In this document: in pieces, positions 19,249-27,695 of the stretch
Numbering within the stretch: the stretch's first letter is position 1
Layout: each line of letters begins with the position of its first letter
Source of the DNA: Usitatibacter palustris
GTDB taxonomy: Bacteria; Pseudomonadota; Gammaproteobacteria; Burkholderiales; Usitatibacteraceae
DNA length: 64,000 bases
Direction: 5' to 3'
Assembly: GCF_013003985.1 (NCBI RefSeq)
Contig: NZ_CP053073.1
Span: forward strand, 62,001-126,000
Made by a program: the position numbers and the translations under genes
Notes under the pieces: model-generated
The model's database searches: none
What the model saw: the letters and a program-made list of their open reading frames with translations, nothing else
Told to the model about the DNA's origin: nothing

Positions 19249-19734
19249 ATGAACCTCGTCACGAACCTGCTGCCGCAGGAGCACGTCCTGCTCGACCTCG
19301 ACGCGACCAGCAAGAAGCGTCTGTTCGAGCAGGTCGGGTTGCTCTTCGAAAACTCGCGGCAAGTGCCGCGCGCGCGGGTCTTCGACGCGTTCTTCGACCG
19401 CGAGAAGCTCGGCTCCACGGCCCTGGGCTGTGGAGTCGCGATTCCGCACGGGCGCATCAAGGCGTTGAAGGAACCGCTGTGCGCCTTCGTGCGCACCGCC
19501 ACGCCGCTCGCGTTCGAAGCGCCCGACGGCCAGCCCGTGCAGCTTGTCTTCGCGATGCTCGTTCCGGAGCACGCGACCGAAGGCCACCTGCAAATCCTCT
19601 CCGAGCTCGCGCAGATGTTCAGCGATCCCGGATTCCGCACCGCGCTGCTCGACGCGAAGGACGCGCGCGAAGCGCACGCGACGATCACCGGCTGGTCGCC
19701 GTATGCCCCGGCTCAGCGTACAGCGGCTCTTTGA
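19249..19734 (+). CDS. ptsN: PTS IIA-like nitrogen regulatory protein PtsN
   Basis: A 161-residue EIIA-Ntr protein. The phospho-accepting histidine lies in the conserved G-V-A-I-P-H-G-R (about residues 63-70). It takes phosphate from NPr in the nitrogen PTS and regulates K+ handling and stress responses. It starts six bases after hpf, and its last 32 bases overlap the start of hprK. Confidence 0.95.
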   Translation: MNLVTNLLPQEHVLLDLDATSKKRLFEQVGLLFENSRQVPRARVFDAFFDREKLGSTALGCGVAIPHGRIKALKEPLCAFVRTATPLAFEAPDGQPVQLVFAMLVPEHATEGHLQILSELAQMFSDPGFRTALLDAKDAREAHATITGWSPYAPAQRTAAL

Positions 19735-20668
19735 CGAGCGCCGCGCGCGCCTGGGCCTCGCGTGGCTCGCGGGCGCCGCGGGTGCGACGCGCGAGATCAC
19801 CGGCGAGATGCTCGCGCAGCCGGGCGTGGGGCTCATCAGTCACCTGAACCTCATCCACCCGCTGATCGTGCAGGTGCTGGGCAAGAGCGAAGCGGCGTAC
19901 CTCGAGGGCCTCGACCCGACGACGCGCGAGCAGACGGCCGCGCGCATCTGCGGCGGCGACACGGTGGTCGTCATCGCTTGCGACGGCATCGCCGTACCGA
20001 TCGAGCTCGAGCAGGCCGCCTCGCGCACCGCCACGCCGCTCCTCGGTTCGGCCGAACCCAGCCAGCAGGTGATCAACGTCCTGCGCCCGTATCTCCAGCA
20101 AGAGCTCGGCGCCGTCACGCAGGTGCACGGCGTCTTCCTCGACGTGCTCGAGATCGGCGTGCTGATCACGGGCGAATCGTCGGTGGGAAAAAGCGAGCTC
20201 GCGCTCGAGCTCATCTCGCGCGGCCACGGCCTCGTGGCCGATGACGTCGTCGAGCTGCAGCAGATCGGCCCGGAGACGGTGCAGGGGCGCTGCCCCGCGA
20301 TGCTGCGCGACTTCCTCGAGGTCCGCGGGCTAGGCGTGCTCAACATCCGTTCCATCTTCGGCGAGACCGCGGTTCGTCCGCGCAAGGCGCTGCGCCTCGT
20401 GGTGCACCTGGAGATGCCCGTGAACGGCTCCTCCGAACGCGAACGCCTCACCACGCGCTCGGGCACGCAATCGATCCTCGGCGTCGATGTGCCCACCGTG
20501 ACGCTCGCGGTGGCACCGGGACGCAACCTCGCCGTGCTCGTGGAAGCCGCGGTGAGAAACCACATCCTGCTCACGCGGGGCATCGACTCGACGCGCGACT
20601 TCATCGCGCGCCAGGCGAGCACCATGCGCGACGAGGGCGCGCCGGGTCGCAAGGACGACGCCGACTGA
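19703..20668 (+). CDS. hprK: HPr kinase/phosphorylase
   Basis: A 321-residue bifunctional kinase/phosphorylase acting on a serine of HPr. The P-loop is G-E-S-S-V-G-K-S, and the C-terminal signature E-V-R-G-L-G-V-L-N-I is present. In Betaproteobacteria it is regularly found between ptsN and rapZ, as here. The chosen ATG overlaps ptsN by 32 bases and gives the family N-terminus (L-S-V-Q-R-L-F-D). The stop shares a base with the rapZ start. Confidence 0.95.
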   Translation: MPRLSVQRLFDERRARLGLAWLAGAAGATREITGEMLAQPGVGLISHLNLIHPLIVQVLGKSEAAYLEGLDPTTREQTAARICGGDTVVVIACDGIAVPIELEQAASRTATPLLGSAEPSQQVINVLRPYLQQELGAVTQVHGVFLDVLEIGVLITGESSVGKSELALELISRGHGLVADDVVELQQIGPETVQGRCPAMLRDFLEVRGLGVLNIRSIFGETAVRPRKALRLVVHLEMPVNGSSERERLTTRSGTQSILGVDVPTVTLAVAPGRNLAVLVEAAVRNHILLTRGIDSTRDFIARQASTMRDEGAPGRKDDAD

Positions 20669-21501
20669 TGCATCTCGTCCTGCTCTCCGGCGTATCGGGC
20701 TCCGGCAAGAGCGTGGCGCTCAAGGCCCTCGAGGACGCAGGCTTCTTCTGCGTGGACAACCTCCCCGCGGCGCTGATTCCGCAGCTCGTCGCCACGCGCA
20801 CTGAACCGCGCGTAGCCATCAGCGCGGATGCGAGAAGCCCCGAGACGCTCGCGGAATTGCCGCGCGTGGTCGCCGGCGTGAAGGACGCGGGCCACCAGGT
20901 CCAGGTGATCGTGCTCGATGCAACCGATGAGAGCCTGGTGCGCCGCTTCTCCGAGACGCGCCGCCCGCATCCGCTGGCGAAGGACGGCCGCACGCTCAAG
21001 GAAGCGATCGTCAAGGAGCGGCTGCTGCTCGAAGGCCTCACCGACATCGGCAATCGCATCGACACGAGCGCGCTCACACCCGCGCAATTGCGCGGCTGGA
21101 TCCAGGACCTCGTCGTCACCGACCGCACGCGGCTCGCCCTCGCGTTCGTCTCCTTCGGCTTCAAGGGCGGCGTGCCGCTCGACGCCGACTTCGTCTTCGA
21201 CGTTCGCTTCCTCGCCAATCCGCACTATGACCCGCAGCTCAGGTTGCTCACCGGCGCCGATCCGGACGTGATCGCCTTCCTCGAGCGCGAGACCGAAGCG
21301 GGCCTGCTCATCGAGGAGATCCAGCGCTTCCTGCAGCGATGGATCCCGAAGTTCGTGCTCGACCAGCGCGCCGCGCTCACGGTTGCGATCGGCTGCACGG
21401 GCGGGCGTCACCGCTCGGTGTACGTCACCAACCAGCTCGCCGAGCGCTTCGCGCAGGACTACGACGTGATCGTGCGCCACCGCGACATCTCGAAGGCCTG
21501 A
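20668..21501 (+). CDS. rapZ: RNase adapter protein RapZ
   Basis: A 277-residue protein with an N-terminal P-loop (G-V-S-G-S-G-K-S) and a C-terminal domain with G-C-T-G-G-R-H-R-S-V-Y, the conserved RapZ signature. In enterics RapZ presents the small RNA GlmZ to RNase E and senses glucosamine-6-phosphate; here the RNA target is unknown. Start and stop overlaps (TGATG at its start) show coupling to hprK. Confidence 0.95.
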   Translation: MHLVLLSGVSGSGKSVALKALEDAGFFCVDNLPAALIPQLVATRTEPRVAISADARSPETLAELPRVVAGVKDAGHQVQVIVLDATDESLVRRFSETRRPHPLAKDGRTLKEAIVKERLLLEGLTDIGNRIDTSALTPAQLRGWIQDLVVTDRTRLALAFVSFGFKGGVPLDADFVFDVRFLANPHYDPQLRLLTGADPDVIAFLERETEAGLLIEEIQRFLQRWIPKFVLDQRAALTVAIGCTGGRHRSVYVTNQLAERFAQDYDVIVRHRDISKA

Positions 21502-21503
21502 CG

Positions 21504-22121
21504 GTGCTGGTGCTGAACCTCCTATCGGCAGGACGCCGCCCGGAGGCGGTGCCGATCTTCCCGCTCTCCACGATCCTCTTCCCGGGCGCGATCCTGCCGC
21601 TGCGCATTTTCGAGACGCGCTACATGGACATGGCCAAGGCGTGCCTGCGCGACAAATCGCTCTTCGGCGTGTGCCTCATCCGCGAGGGCTCCGAAGTCGG
21701 CGCGCCCGCCGTGCCCGAGCCCGTGGGCTGCCTCGCGAGGATCGCGGAGGCGGACATGGAAGAGCTGGGCATCCTCAAGGTGAAGGCCGAGGGGCTCGAG
21801 CGCTTTCGCATCGTGTCCTCCGAGACCACGAGGTCGGGCCTCATCGTGGGCGCGATCGAGCCGATCGCCGCCGATGACGTCGAGGCGACCACGCCGCAGC
21901 TCGACGAGTGCGCGGACTTCCTGCGCAAGGTGATCGCGGGCATCGGCGAGGGCCGCTTCGCCCCGCCGCTCAAGTTCGACGATCCGAGCTGGGTGAGCTT
22001 CCGCATCGCCGAGATCCTGCCGCTCAGGAACGACGTGAAGCAGAAGCTCCTCGAGTTGCGCGACGCGACCGTGCGCGTGGCGTTCCTGCACAAGTTCCTT
22101 CGCCAGCAGAAGCTGATCTGA
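21504..22121 (+). CDS. Lon substrate-binding (LON N-terminal) domain protein
   Basis: A 205-residue stand-alone LON N-terminal domain protein without the AAA or protease parts. The family motif F-P-L-S-T-I-L-F-P-G-A-I-L-P-L-R-I-F-E begins at about residue 19, followed by R-Y-M-D-M. Its function is unproven; such proteins are thought to bind peptides. A GTG start two bases after rapZ is chosen because it precedes the conserved region. Its last 98 bases overlap antisense with the mutY 3' end. Confidence 0.85.
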   Translation: MLVLNLLSAGRRPEAVPIFPLSTILFPGAILPLRIFETRYMDMAKACLRDKSLFGVCLIREGSEVGAPAVPEPVGCLARIAEADMEELGILKVKAEGLERFRIVSSETTRSGLIVGAIEPIAADDVEATTPQLDECADFLRKVIAGIGEGRFAPPLKFDDPSWVSFRIAEILPLRNDVKQKLLELRDATVRVAFLHKFLRQQKLI

Positions 22122-23124
22122 CTTCGCGCAGCAGCTTCTTCACCGGCGCGGGCAGCGCCGCGCCTTCCAGTTCCGAAAGCGGCAGCCAAAAAAAGGGGAC
22201 AGACCCCTTTTCCAAAAAGGGGACAGTCCCCTTTATTTCCCACGGCGTGACGTCCAGCGTGAAGTGGGTGAACACGTGGGTGAAGGGAGCGAGTGCCCTC
22301 GCTCCGGCCGGCGGCTTCTGGTCGGCGGGAAATTCCGGCAGCGACCATAGCCCGCCCCAGATGCCCTTCGCGGGGCGCTTCTCGAGCAGCACTTCTCCCG
22401 CGCGCAGCGTCACCAGCATCGCGATCGCGCGGCGCGGCGATTCGCGGCGGCGCTTGCGGCCGGGCAGCTCCGCGATGCGATCCTCGCCGCGGGCCACGCA
22501 ATCGAGGGCCACCGGGCAGGTCGCGCACGCGGGCTCGCGTACGACGCAAACGGTCGCACCCAGGTCCATGAGTCCCTGCGTGTAGGATTCGATCGCGCGC
22601 GCGGGCAGGCGCGCTTCGGCCGCCTCCCACAGCGACGCGACCACCGCGTTGCTCGCCGGATCTCCGCCGATGCCGGCGTGGCGGGCGATCACGCGCTTCA
22701 CGTTGCCGTCGAGGATCGCGCGAAGCTCGCCGGAGGCGAACGCCGCGATCGCCGCCGCCGTCGACCGGCCGATGCCGGGGAGCGCCACCAGCGCATCGAA
22801 CGTGGTCGGAAAGACGCCCGCGTGGTCCGTCATCACCGATTTCGCGGCGCGATGCAGGTTGCGGGCACGCGCGTAGTAGCCCAGCCCGCTCCACAGGGCC
22901 AGCACGTCATCCTCGGGGGCCGCGGCCAGCGCTGCCACCGAGGGAAACCGCGCGAGGAAGCGCTCGTAGTACGGGATCACCGTCGTGACCTGCGTCTGCT
23001 GCAGCATCACCTCGGAGAGCCAGATCCGGTAGGCGTCGCGGGTGCCCTGCCAGGGGAGGTCGTGGCGGCCATGGCGGCGCTGCCAGCGCACGACACGCGC
23101 GGAAAAGGATTCGGGGGAGGGCAT
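22024..23124 (-). CDS. mutY: A/G-specific adenine glycosylase (carries a REP-like insertion in frame)
   Basis: A 366-residue DNA glycosylase that removes adenine mispaired with 8-oxoguanine. It has the helix-hairpin-helix L-P-G-I-G-R-S-T-A, catalytic acids in L-S-E-V-M-L-Q-Q-T, and the 4Fe-4S cysteines C-x6-C-x2-C-x5-C (C-V-V-R-E-P-A-C-A-T-C-P...). In the C-terminal NUDIX-like domain, an in-frame insertion reading K-G-T-V-P-F-L-E-K-G-S-V-P-F-F comes from a tandem palindromic repeat (22191-22234). After the usual family end (L-P-A-P-V-K-K-L-L) the frame runs about 30 more residues antisense into the Lon-N gene. The ATG lies only nine bases after the tRNA-Gly gene. Confidence 0.93.
   Translation of the reverse strand: MPSPESFSARVVRWQRRHGRHDLPWQGTRDAYRIWLSEVMLQQTQVTTVIPYYERFLARFPSVAALAAAPEDDVLALWSGLGYYARARNLHRAAKSVMTDHAGVFPTTFDALVALPGIGRSTAAAIAAFASGELRAILDGNVKRVIARHAGIGGDPASNAVVASLWEAAEARLPARAIESYTQGLMDLGATVCVVREPACATCPVALDCVARGEDRIAELPGRKRRRESPRRAIAMLVTLRAGEVLLEKRPAKGIWGGLWSLPEFPADQKPPAGARALAPFTHVFTHFTLDVTPWEIKGTVPFLEKGSVPFFWLPLSELEGAALPAPVKKLLREVRSASAGEGTCAGTPRARSRRATRGASASRRS
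22191..22234. repeat. tandem palindromic REP-like repeat inside mutY
   Basis: Two copies of the palindrome AAAGGGG-N5-CCCCTTT (22191-22211 and 22216-22234, loops ACAGA and ACAGT) sit 25 bases apart. On the minus strand they add a short sequence to MutY without breaking the frame. Elements of this look are widespread dispersed repeats in proteobacteria, often mobilised by REP-associated transposases. Confidence 0.75.
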
Positions 23125-23133
23125 CGGGAGCGG

Positions 23134-23207
23134 TGGAGCGGGTGAAGGGAATCGAACCCTCGTCGTAAGCTTGGGAAGCTTCTGCTCTGCCATTGAGCTA
23201 CACCCGC
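23134..23207 (-). tRNA. tRNA-Gly (anticodon CCC)
   Basis: The minus strand folds as a 74-base tRNA including an encoded 3' CCA. The acceptor GCGGGTG pairs with CACCCGC, the D arm is GCTC/GAGC, the anticodon loop is TTCCCAA (anticodon CCC), and the T loop is TTCGATT. It resembles the known bacterial Gly-CCC tRNA. Base pair 27-43 appears to be a G-A mismatch. mutY begins nine bases downstream, so both are probably on one transcript. Confidence 0.93.
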
Positions 23208-23290
23208 AGCCGAGGTCGCCAGTTTACCGTTGGCGAACGCCGGCAGCCATCCGTCGCACGGCTGGCCCCGGGTGCCGGCGGGCAGCTACC

Positions 23291-24463
23291 ATGCCCCGCA
23301 TGTCCCGAACCGCCCTCCACCTCACCTCCAACCTCAGTGCCCAGGAGCTCGCGGCCCTGTGCAAGGCCGTCGACTTCCACCCGATCGTGGGGATCCCCGG
23401 CTTCCAGGACGCCAAGCGCGGGCCGTTGCGCGACCTCTACCTCACGCTCATCTGGAACACGTTCCTGGGGATCGTCTTCACGGGATTCGCGTGGCTCATG
23501 AACCTGCGGCCGCCGCCCATGCAGACGCTGTGGATCAACATCGTCGTGGCCAACTTCGCGGGCTTCAGCATCCACGCGCTCTTCATGCTGGGCTCGATGA
23601 CCGGGATGGACGTCAAGCTGTACCTCTGGAACCGCACCGCGTTCGGGATTTACACGGCGACCATCGTGAGCATCGGCGTGGCCACCGGGTTCACCCTCGC
23701 CGGTTCGGTGCTCGAGCTCGATTTCGCCCGCTTCATGCGCAGCGAGCGCTGGCTCACGATCGTGACGCTCTCGAGCGTGATCATCTCGATCATCATGCTG
23801 TCGATCTTCTTCTGGCGCGCGCGCACCGCGGACGCCGAAGCCGCGCTCGAGCGCGAGCGCCAGCGCAACGAACGCGCCGAGCGCGAAACCGCGATCGCGA
23901 ACCTGCGCACGCTGCAGGCCCAGATCGAGCCGCACTTCCTTTTCAATACGCTCGCCAACGTGACGAGCCTGATCGATCCGGATCCGGCGAAGGCGAAGCG
24001 CATGCTCGAAACCTTCATCCGATTCCTGCGCGCGACGCTCGGCGCCTCGCGCAGCGAGTCCACGACGCTCGGCGCGGAAAAGGAACTGATCGCCTCCTTC
24101 CTCGACGTGCTCGAGGTGCGCATGGGCCCGCGGCTTCGCTATTCGATCGACGTCGAGCCTTCGCTGGAAATGCACGTGCTCCCGCCGATGCTCCTGCAGC
24201 CGCTCGTGGAAAACGCGATTCGCCACGGCCTCGAGCCCAAGGTCGAGGGCGGCGAGGTGCGCTTCACCGCGCGCCGCGAAGGCGAGGATGTCGTGATCGA
24301 GATCGCCGACACGGGCGTGGGATTCGCGCCCGCGACGAGCGGCGGCTTCGGGCTCACCAACGTGCGCGACCGGTTGCGCCTGCTCTTCGGCGCGCGCGGC
24401 TCGCTCGCCATCGCCGAGAATGCGCCCTCCGGCACGCTCGTCACCGTGAGGCTCCCCGCATGA
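23291..24463 (+). CDS. LytS-type sensor histidine kinase
   Basis: A 390-residue histidine kinase with about four membrane segments (roughly residues 50-175), a short coiled linker rich in Glu/Arg, and a His_kinase (PF06580) domain with Q-I-E-P-H-F-L-F-N-T-L (phospho-His near residue 214). The ATPase follows: L-V-E-N-A-I-R-H-G, D-T-G-V-G-F and G-F-G-L-T-N. The ATG at 23291 is used; a Met three codons later is also possible. It ends in an ATGA overlap with the LytTR regulator. The stimulus is unknown; the group resembles AlgZ/FimS. Confidence 0.88.
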   Translation: MPRMSRTALHLTSNLSAQELAALCKAVDFHPIVGIPGFQDAKRGPLRDLYLTLIWNTFLGIVFTGFAWLMNLRPPPMQTLWINIVVANFAGFSIHALFMLGSMTGMDVKLYLWNRTAFGIYTATIVSIGVATGFTLAGSVLELDFARFMRSERWLTIVTLSSVIISIIMLSIFFWRARTADAEAALERERQRNERAERETAIANLRTLQAQIEPHFLFNTLANVTSLIDPDPAKAKRMLETFIRFLRATLGASRSESTTLGAEKELIASFLDVLEVRMGPRLRYSIDVEPSLEMHVLPPMLLQPLVENAIRHGLEPKVEGGEVRFTARREGEDVVIEIADTGVGFAPATSGGFGLTNVRDRLRLLFGARGSLAIAENAPSGTLVTVRLPA

Positions 24464-25215
24464 CGCGCGCGCTGATCGCCGACGACGAGCCGAACCTCGC
24501 CGAACACCTGCGCGGCCGCCTCGCCCAGCTTTGGCCGGAGCTGGAAATCCTGCCGCTCGCCGCCAACGGGCTCGAGGCGCTGCGCGCGCTCGACGAGGAC
24601 GAACCCGAGGTCGCCTTCCTCGACATCCGGATGCCCGGGCTTTCCGGGCTGGAAGTCGCCGGGCGAAGCGGGCACGCGACGCACGTGGTGTTCGTGACCG
24701 CCTACGACCAGTACGCGGTGGAAGCTTTCGATCGCGAGGCCGCCGATTACGTGCTCAAGCCCGTGACCGACGAGCGTCTCGAGAAATGCATCGAGCGGCT
24801 GAAGAAGAAACTCGCCGCCGCCGAGCGCCCGCCCGCACTCGACGACGTGCTCGCGCGCATCGCGCGCGCGATCCCCGGCGCGGCCGGCGGAAAGCTTCGC
24901 TGGATCCGGGCCTCGAAGGGCGAGGTCGTCCGGCAGATCGCCGTGGACGACGTGCTCTACTTCCAGGCCTCGGACAAGTACACGTGCGTGATGACGCGCG
25001 AGGGCGAATCGCTCATCCGCCTGCCGCTCGCCGAGCTCGCCGACCAGCTCGACCCCGAGGCCTTCGCCCAGATCCATCGCGGGACGATCGTGAACCTGCG
25101 CGAGGTCGCCTCGACGCGCCGCGATCTCGGAGGCCGCACGTTCGTGATGCTTCGCGACGGCAAGACCGAGCTCCCGGTCAGTCGCGCCTACGCCCCGCTC
25201 TTCAAGCAGATGTGA
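24460..25215 (+). CDS. LytTR-type DNA-binding response regulator
   Basis: A 251-residue regulator. The N-terminal receiver has A-D-D-E-P at the acidic pocket, the phospho-Asp in F-L-D-I-R-M-P-G (about residue 54), and K-P-V-T. A linker follows, then a LytTR DNA-binding domain (about residues 148-250; Y-F-Q-A-S-D-K-Y-T, I-H-R-G-T-I-V-N). It is co-translated with the LytS-type kinase and is its evident partner; the pair resembles AlgZ/AlgR. Confidence 0.92.
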   Translation: MTRALIADDEPNLAEHLRGRLAQLWPELEILPLAANGLEALRALDEDEPEVAFLDIRMPGLSGLEVAGRSGHATHVVFVTAYDQYAVEAFDREAADYVLKPVTDERLEKCIERLKKKLAAAERPPALDDVLARIARAIPGAAGGKLRWIRASKGEVVRQIAVDDVLYFQASDKYTCVMTREGESLIRLPLAELADQLDPEAFAQIHRGTIVNLREVASTRRDLGGRTFVMLRDGKTELPVSRAYAPLFKQM

Positions 25216-25271
25216 GGTCTTGAAGCGCATCAAGTAGCCACCCTCCGGTCGGTGCTAGACTTTTTGTGCAC

Positions 25272-25487
25272 ATGACCCAAGCCCCCATCCGCGTCACCGT
25301 CAACGGCACCGCGCGCGAATTCCCCACCGCTCCCACCTTCGTCGAGATGCTCCAGGCCCTCGCGATCGAGGGCCGGCGCCTGGCGATCGAACGCAACGGC
25401 GAGATCGTGCCCCGCAGCCGCTTGGGCGAAGCGCGGCTGGCCGACGGCGACCGCATCGAAGTCGTCGTCGCAGTCGGGGGCGGCTAG
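25272..25487 (+). CDS. thiS: sulfur carrier protein ThiS
   Basis: A 71-residue ubiquitin-like protein ending in G-G-G, whose C-terminal Gly is adenylylated and thiocarboxylated to give sulfur to the thiazole of thiamine. It contains the family's [11 protein letters not shown]. The ATG at 25272 is preferred; an in-frame GTG two codons earlier exists. It is followed by thiG eight bases later. Confidence 0.92.
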   Translation: MTQAPIRVTVNGTAREFPTAPTFVEMLQALAIEGRRLAIERNGEIVPRSRLGEARLADGDRIEVVVAVGGG

Positions 25488-25495
25488 GAGCTCGA

Positions 25496-26290
25496 ATGTC
25501 GAACGACAAACTCATCGTCGCCGGGAAGCCCTACGACTCGCGCCTGCTCGTGGGCACCGGCAAGTACCAGGACTTCGACGAGACGCGCCGCGCCATCGAG
25601 GCGAGCGGCGCGCAGATCGTGACCGTCGCGATCCGGCGGACCAACATCGGGCAGAAGGCGGGAGAGCCGAACCTGCTCGACGTCCTGCCGCCGTCGAAAT
25701 TCACGATCCTGCCCAACACCGCGGGTTGCTACAGCGCTGATGACGCGGTGCGCACTCTCCGCCTCGCGCGTGAGCTCCTCGACGGCCATTCGCTCGTGAA
25801 GCTCGAGGTGCTGTCGGACCCGCAGACGTTGTTTCCGAACATGCCCGAGACGTTGGTGGCGGCGAAGCAGCTCGTCTCGGAAGGCTTCCAGGTGATGGTC
25901 TATTGCAGCGACGATCCGGTGCTCGCCAAGCAGCTCGAGGACCTCGGCTGTGTGGCGGTGATGCCGCTTGCTTCGCTCATCGGTTCGGGCATGGGCATCC
26001 TCAATCCCTGGAACCTGCAGATCATCATCGATCGCCTGCAGGTGCCCGTGCTGGTCGATGCGGGAATCGGCACCGCGTCGGACGCGGCGATCGCGATGGA
26101 GCTCGGCTGCGATGGCGTGCTGATGAACACCGCGATCGCGCAGGCGAAGGACCCGGTGCGCATGGCGCGTGCGATGAAGCTCGCGGTGGAGGCGGGGCGC
26201 GAAGCCTATCTCGCGGGCCGCATGGCGAAGAAGCCCTACGTGGCTTCGCCGAGCTCGCCTACCGAGGGACTCATCCAGAAATCGGCCTGA
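25496..26290 (+). CDS. thiG: thiazole synthase
   Basis: A 264-residue TIM-barrel enzyme that joins deoxyxylulose-5-phosphate, dehydroglycine or iminoglycine, and the ThiS thiocarboxylate into the thiazole of thiamine. The catalytic Lys is in V-K-L-E-V-L-S-D, and the phosphate site region [11 protein letters not shown] is intact. Length matches ThiG. A terminator follows directly. Confidence 0.97.
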   Translation: MSNDKLIVAGKPYDSRLLVGTGKYQDFDETRRAIEASGAQIVTVAIRRTNIGQKAGEPNLLDVLPPSKFTILPNTAGCYSADDAVRTLRLARELLDGHSLVKLEVLSDPQTLFPNMPETLVAAKQLVSEGFQVMVYCSDDPVLAKQLEDLGCVAVMPLASLIGSGMGILNPWNLQIIIDRLQVPVLVDAGIGTASDAAIAMELGCDGVLMNTAIAQAKDPVRMARAMKLAVEAGREAYLAGRMAKKPYVASPSSPTEGLIQKSA

Positions 26291-26300
26291 GGCCCACAGA

Positions 26301-26330
26301 CAAACGCCGCAGGACGCGGCGTTTGCTTTG
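26301..26330 (+). terminator. rho-independent terminator after thiG
   Basis: A perfect 10-bp stem (26301-26310 with 26316-26325) with loop AGGAC is followed by CTTTG. It lies between thiG and the convergent outer-membrane protein gene and could serve both. Confidence 0.65.
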
Positions 26331-26341
26331 CTACGGAGCGC

Positions 26342-26947
26342 TCAGAACCGCCACATTACGCCGACGGAGAAGGTATCCGTATCGGCGTCAGCAGCCAGCG
26401 TGTGGCCCACGAGCGAATAGCGCTCCAATTCGGCACGGATGCCGAATGCCTTGTTGAACTCGTATTGCGCGCCCAGGCCGTAGCGCATGCGCGTGCCGCG
26501 CGTCGCATCCGTCTGCAGCAGGGTCGTGGAGTAGGGGGCGAACGACGAGTGCGCATCGCCGCGATACGCGCCGAAGCGGCCGTACAGGGACATGCGTCCC
26601 CACACCGGCAGCGTGGCGACGGCATCGACGCCAAAGCCCGTGCTGCGGAAGTTCGAGGAGAGCACCGCGGGATTGGCGAACGGGTTGGTGCTGTTCCGGC
26701 CGAAGTCCACGTACTCGCTCGAGATCTCGAAATACTTGTTGGCCCTGTATCCGAGCTTCAGGCGCTGGCCCGGATCCGCATTGAGCGTGGGCGACAGGCC
26801 CAGCAGCGCAGGCGCGGTGAAGGCATAGAAATTGTTGCCGGGCCCGAGCATCGACTGCGGGGGACGCAGATGCCCGTAATAATCACCCCACGCAGCGGAC
26901 GATGCCGACGCGATGGCGACTACGAAGAGGGCTCTGCGAAGTGGCAT
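26342..26947 (-). CDS. OmpA/OmpW-like outer membrane beta-barrel protein
   Basis: A 201-residue protein with a signal peptide ending at about A-A-W-G (residue 21). Short alternating strands follow ([38 protein letters not shown]), and it ends in W-R-F, the terminal Phe needed for barrel insertion. It fits the eight-strand OmpA-like barrel class without a peptidoglycan-binding domain. The function is not evident. It is transcribed divergently from trmB. Confidence 0.82.
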   Translation of the reverse strand: MPLRRALFVVAIASASSAAWGDYYGHLRPPQSMLGPGNNFYAFTAPALLGLSPTLNADPGQRLKLGYRANKYFEISSEYVDFGRNSTNPFANPAVLSSNFRSTGFGVDAVATLPVWGRMSLYGRFGAYRGDAHSSFAPYSTTLLQTDATRGTRMRYGLGAQYEFNKAFGIRAELERYSLVGHTLAADADTDTFSVGVMWRF

Positions 26948-27012
26948 GGGGCGTGACCGAGGGGTTCGAACTCAATGTAGGCCGGTGCCCTGCGACTGTC
27001 AATTCGCCCCGT

Positions 27013-27693
27013 ATGATCGCCTCCGTGACCCATCCTCCGATCCGCAGCTACGTTCTTCGCCAGGGGCGCTTCTCGCCGGCCCAGCAGCGCGCCTACAGCG
27101 AACTGCTGCCCCGCTACGGCGTCCCCTACGCCGCCGGGCCCATTGATTTCAAGGCTCTTTTTGGCAGGTCCGCACCGGTCGTGGCGGAAATCGGCTTCGG
27201 CATGGGCGAAACCACCGCCCGGATCGCCGAGGAGCGTCCCGAGGTCGATTTCCTGGGGATCGAGGTCCATTCGCCCGGCGTCGGCAGCCTGCTGCGGATG
27301 GTCGGTGAGCGGGCGCTTACCAATGTCCGCATCATCCAGCACGACGCCATGGAAGTAGTTCGGGATATGGTCCCCGCCGCGTCCCTGTCCGGGCTGCACA
27401 TTTTCTTCCCCGACCCCTGGCCCAAGAAGCGCCACCACAAGCGCCGCCTCATCCGTCCGGAGTCCGCAGCGCTGTTCGCCTCACGGCTGGCACCGGGGGG
27501 CTACCTGCACTTCGCCACGGACTGGGAGGAGTACGCCGAGCAGGCGCTGGAGGTCCTTTCGGGCACTCCCGGCCTGAGCAACACCGCGAAGGATTACGCA
27601 CCCCGGCCCGAGTCGCGGCCGGAAACCAAGTTCGAGCGCCGCGGGATCCGCCTGGGTCACGCCGTTCGCGACCTCTACTTCCACAAGGACTGA
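27013..27693 (+). CDS. trmB: tRNA (guanine-N7-)-methyltransferase
   Basis: A 226-residue SAM-dependent enzyme that methylates G46 of tRNA. The SAM loop [10 protein letters not shown] and the signature [15 protein letters not shown] are unmistakable. The ATG at 27013 (residues M-I-A-S-V) is used; the frame is open upstream but without conserved sequence. Confidence 0.96.
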   Translation: MIASVTHPPIRSYVLRQGRFSPAQQRAYSELLPRYGVPYAAGPIDFKALFGRSAPVVAEIGFGMGETTARIAEERPEVDFLGIEVHSPGVGSLLRMVGERALTNVRIIQHDAMEVVRDMVPAASLSGLHIFFPDPWPKKRHHKRRLIRPESAALFASRLAPGGYLHFATDWEEYAEQALEVLSGTPGLSNTAKDYAPRPESRPETKFERRGIRLGHAVRDLYFHKD

Positions 27694-27695
27694 AC

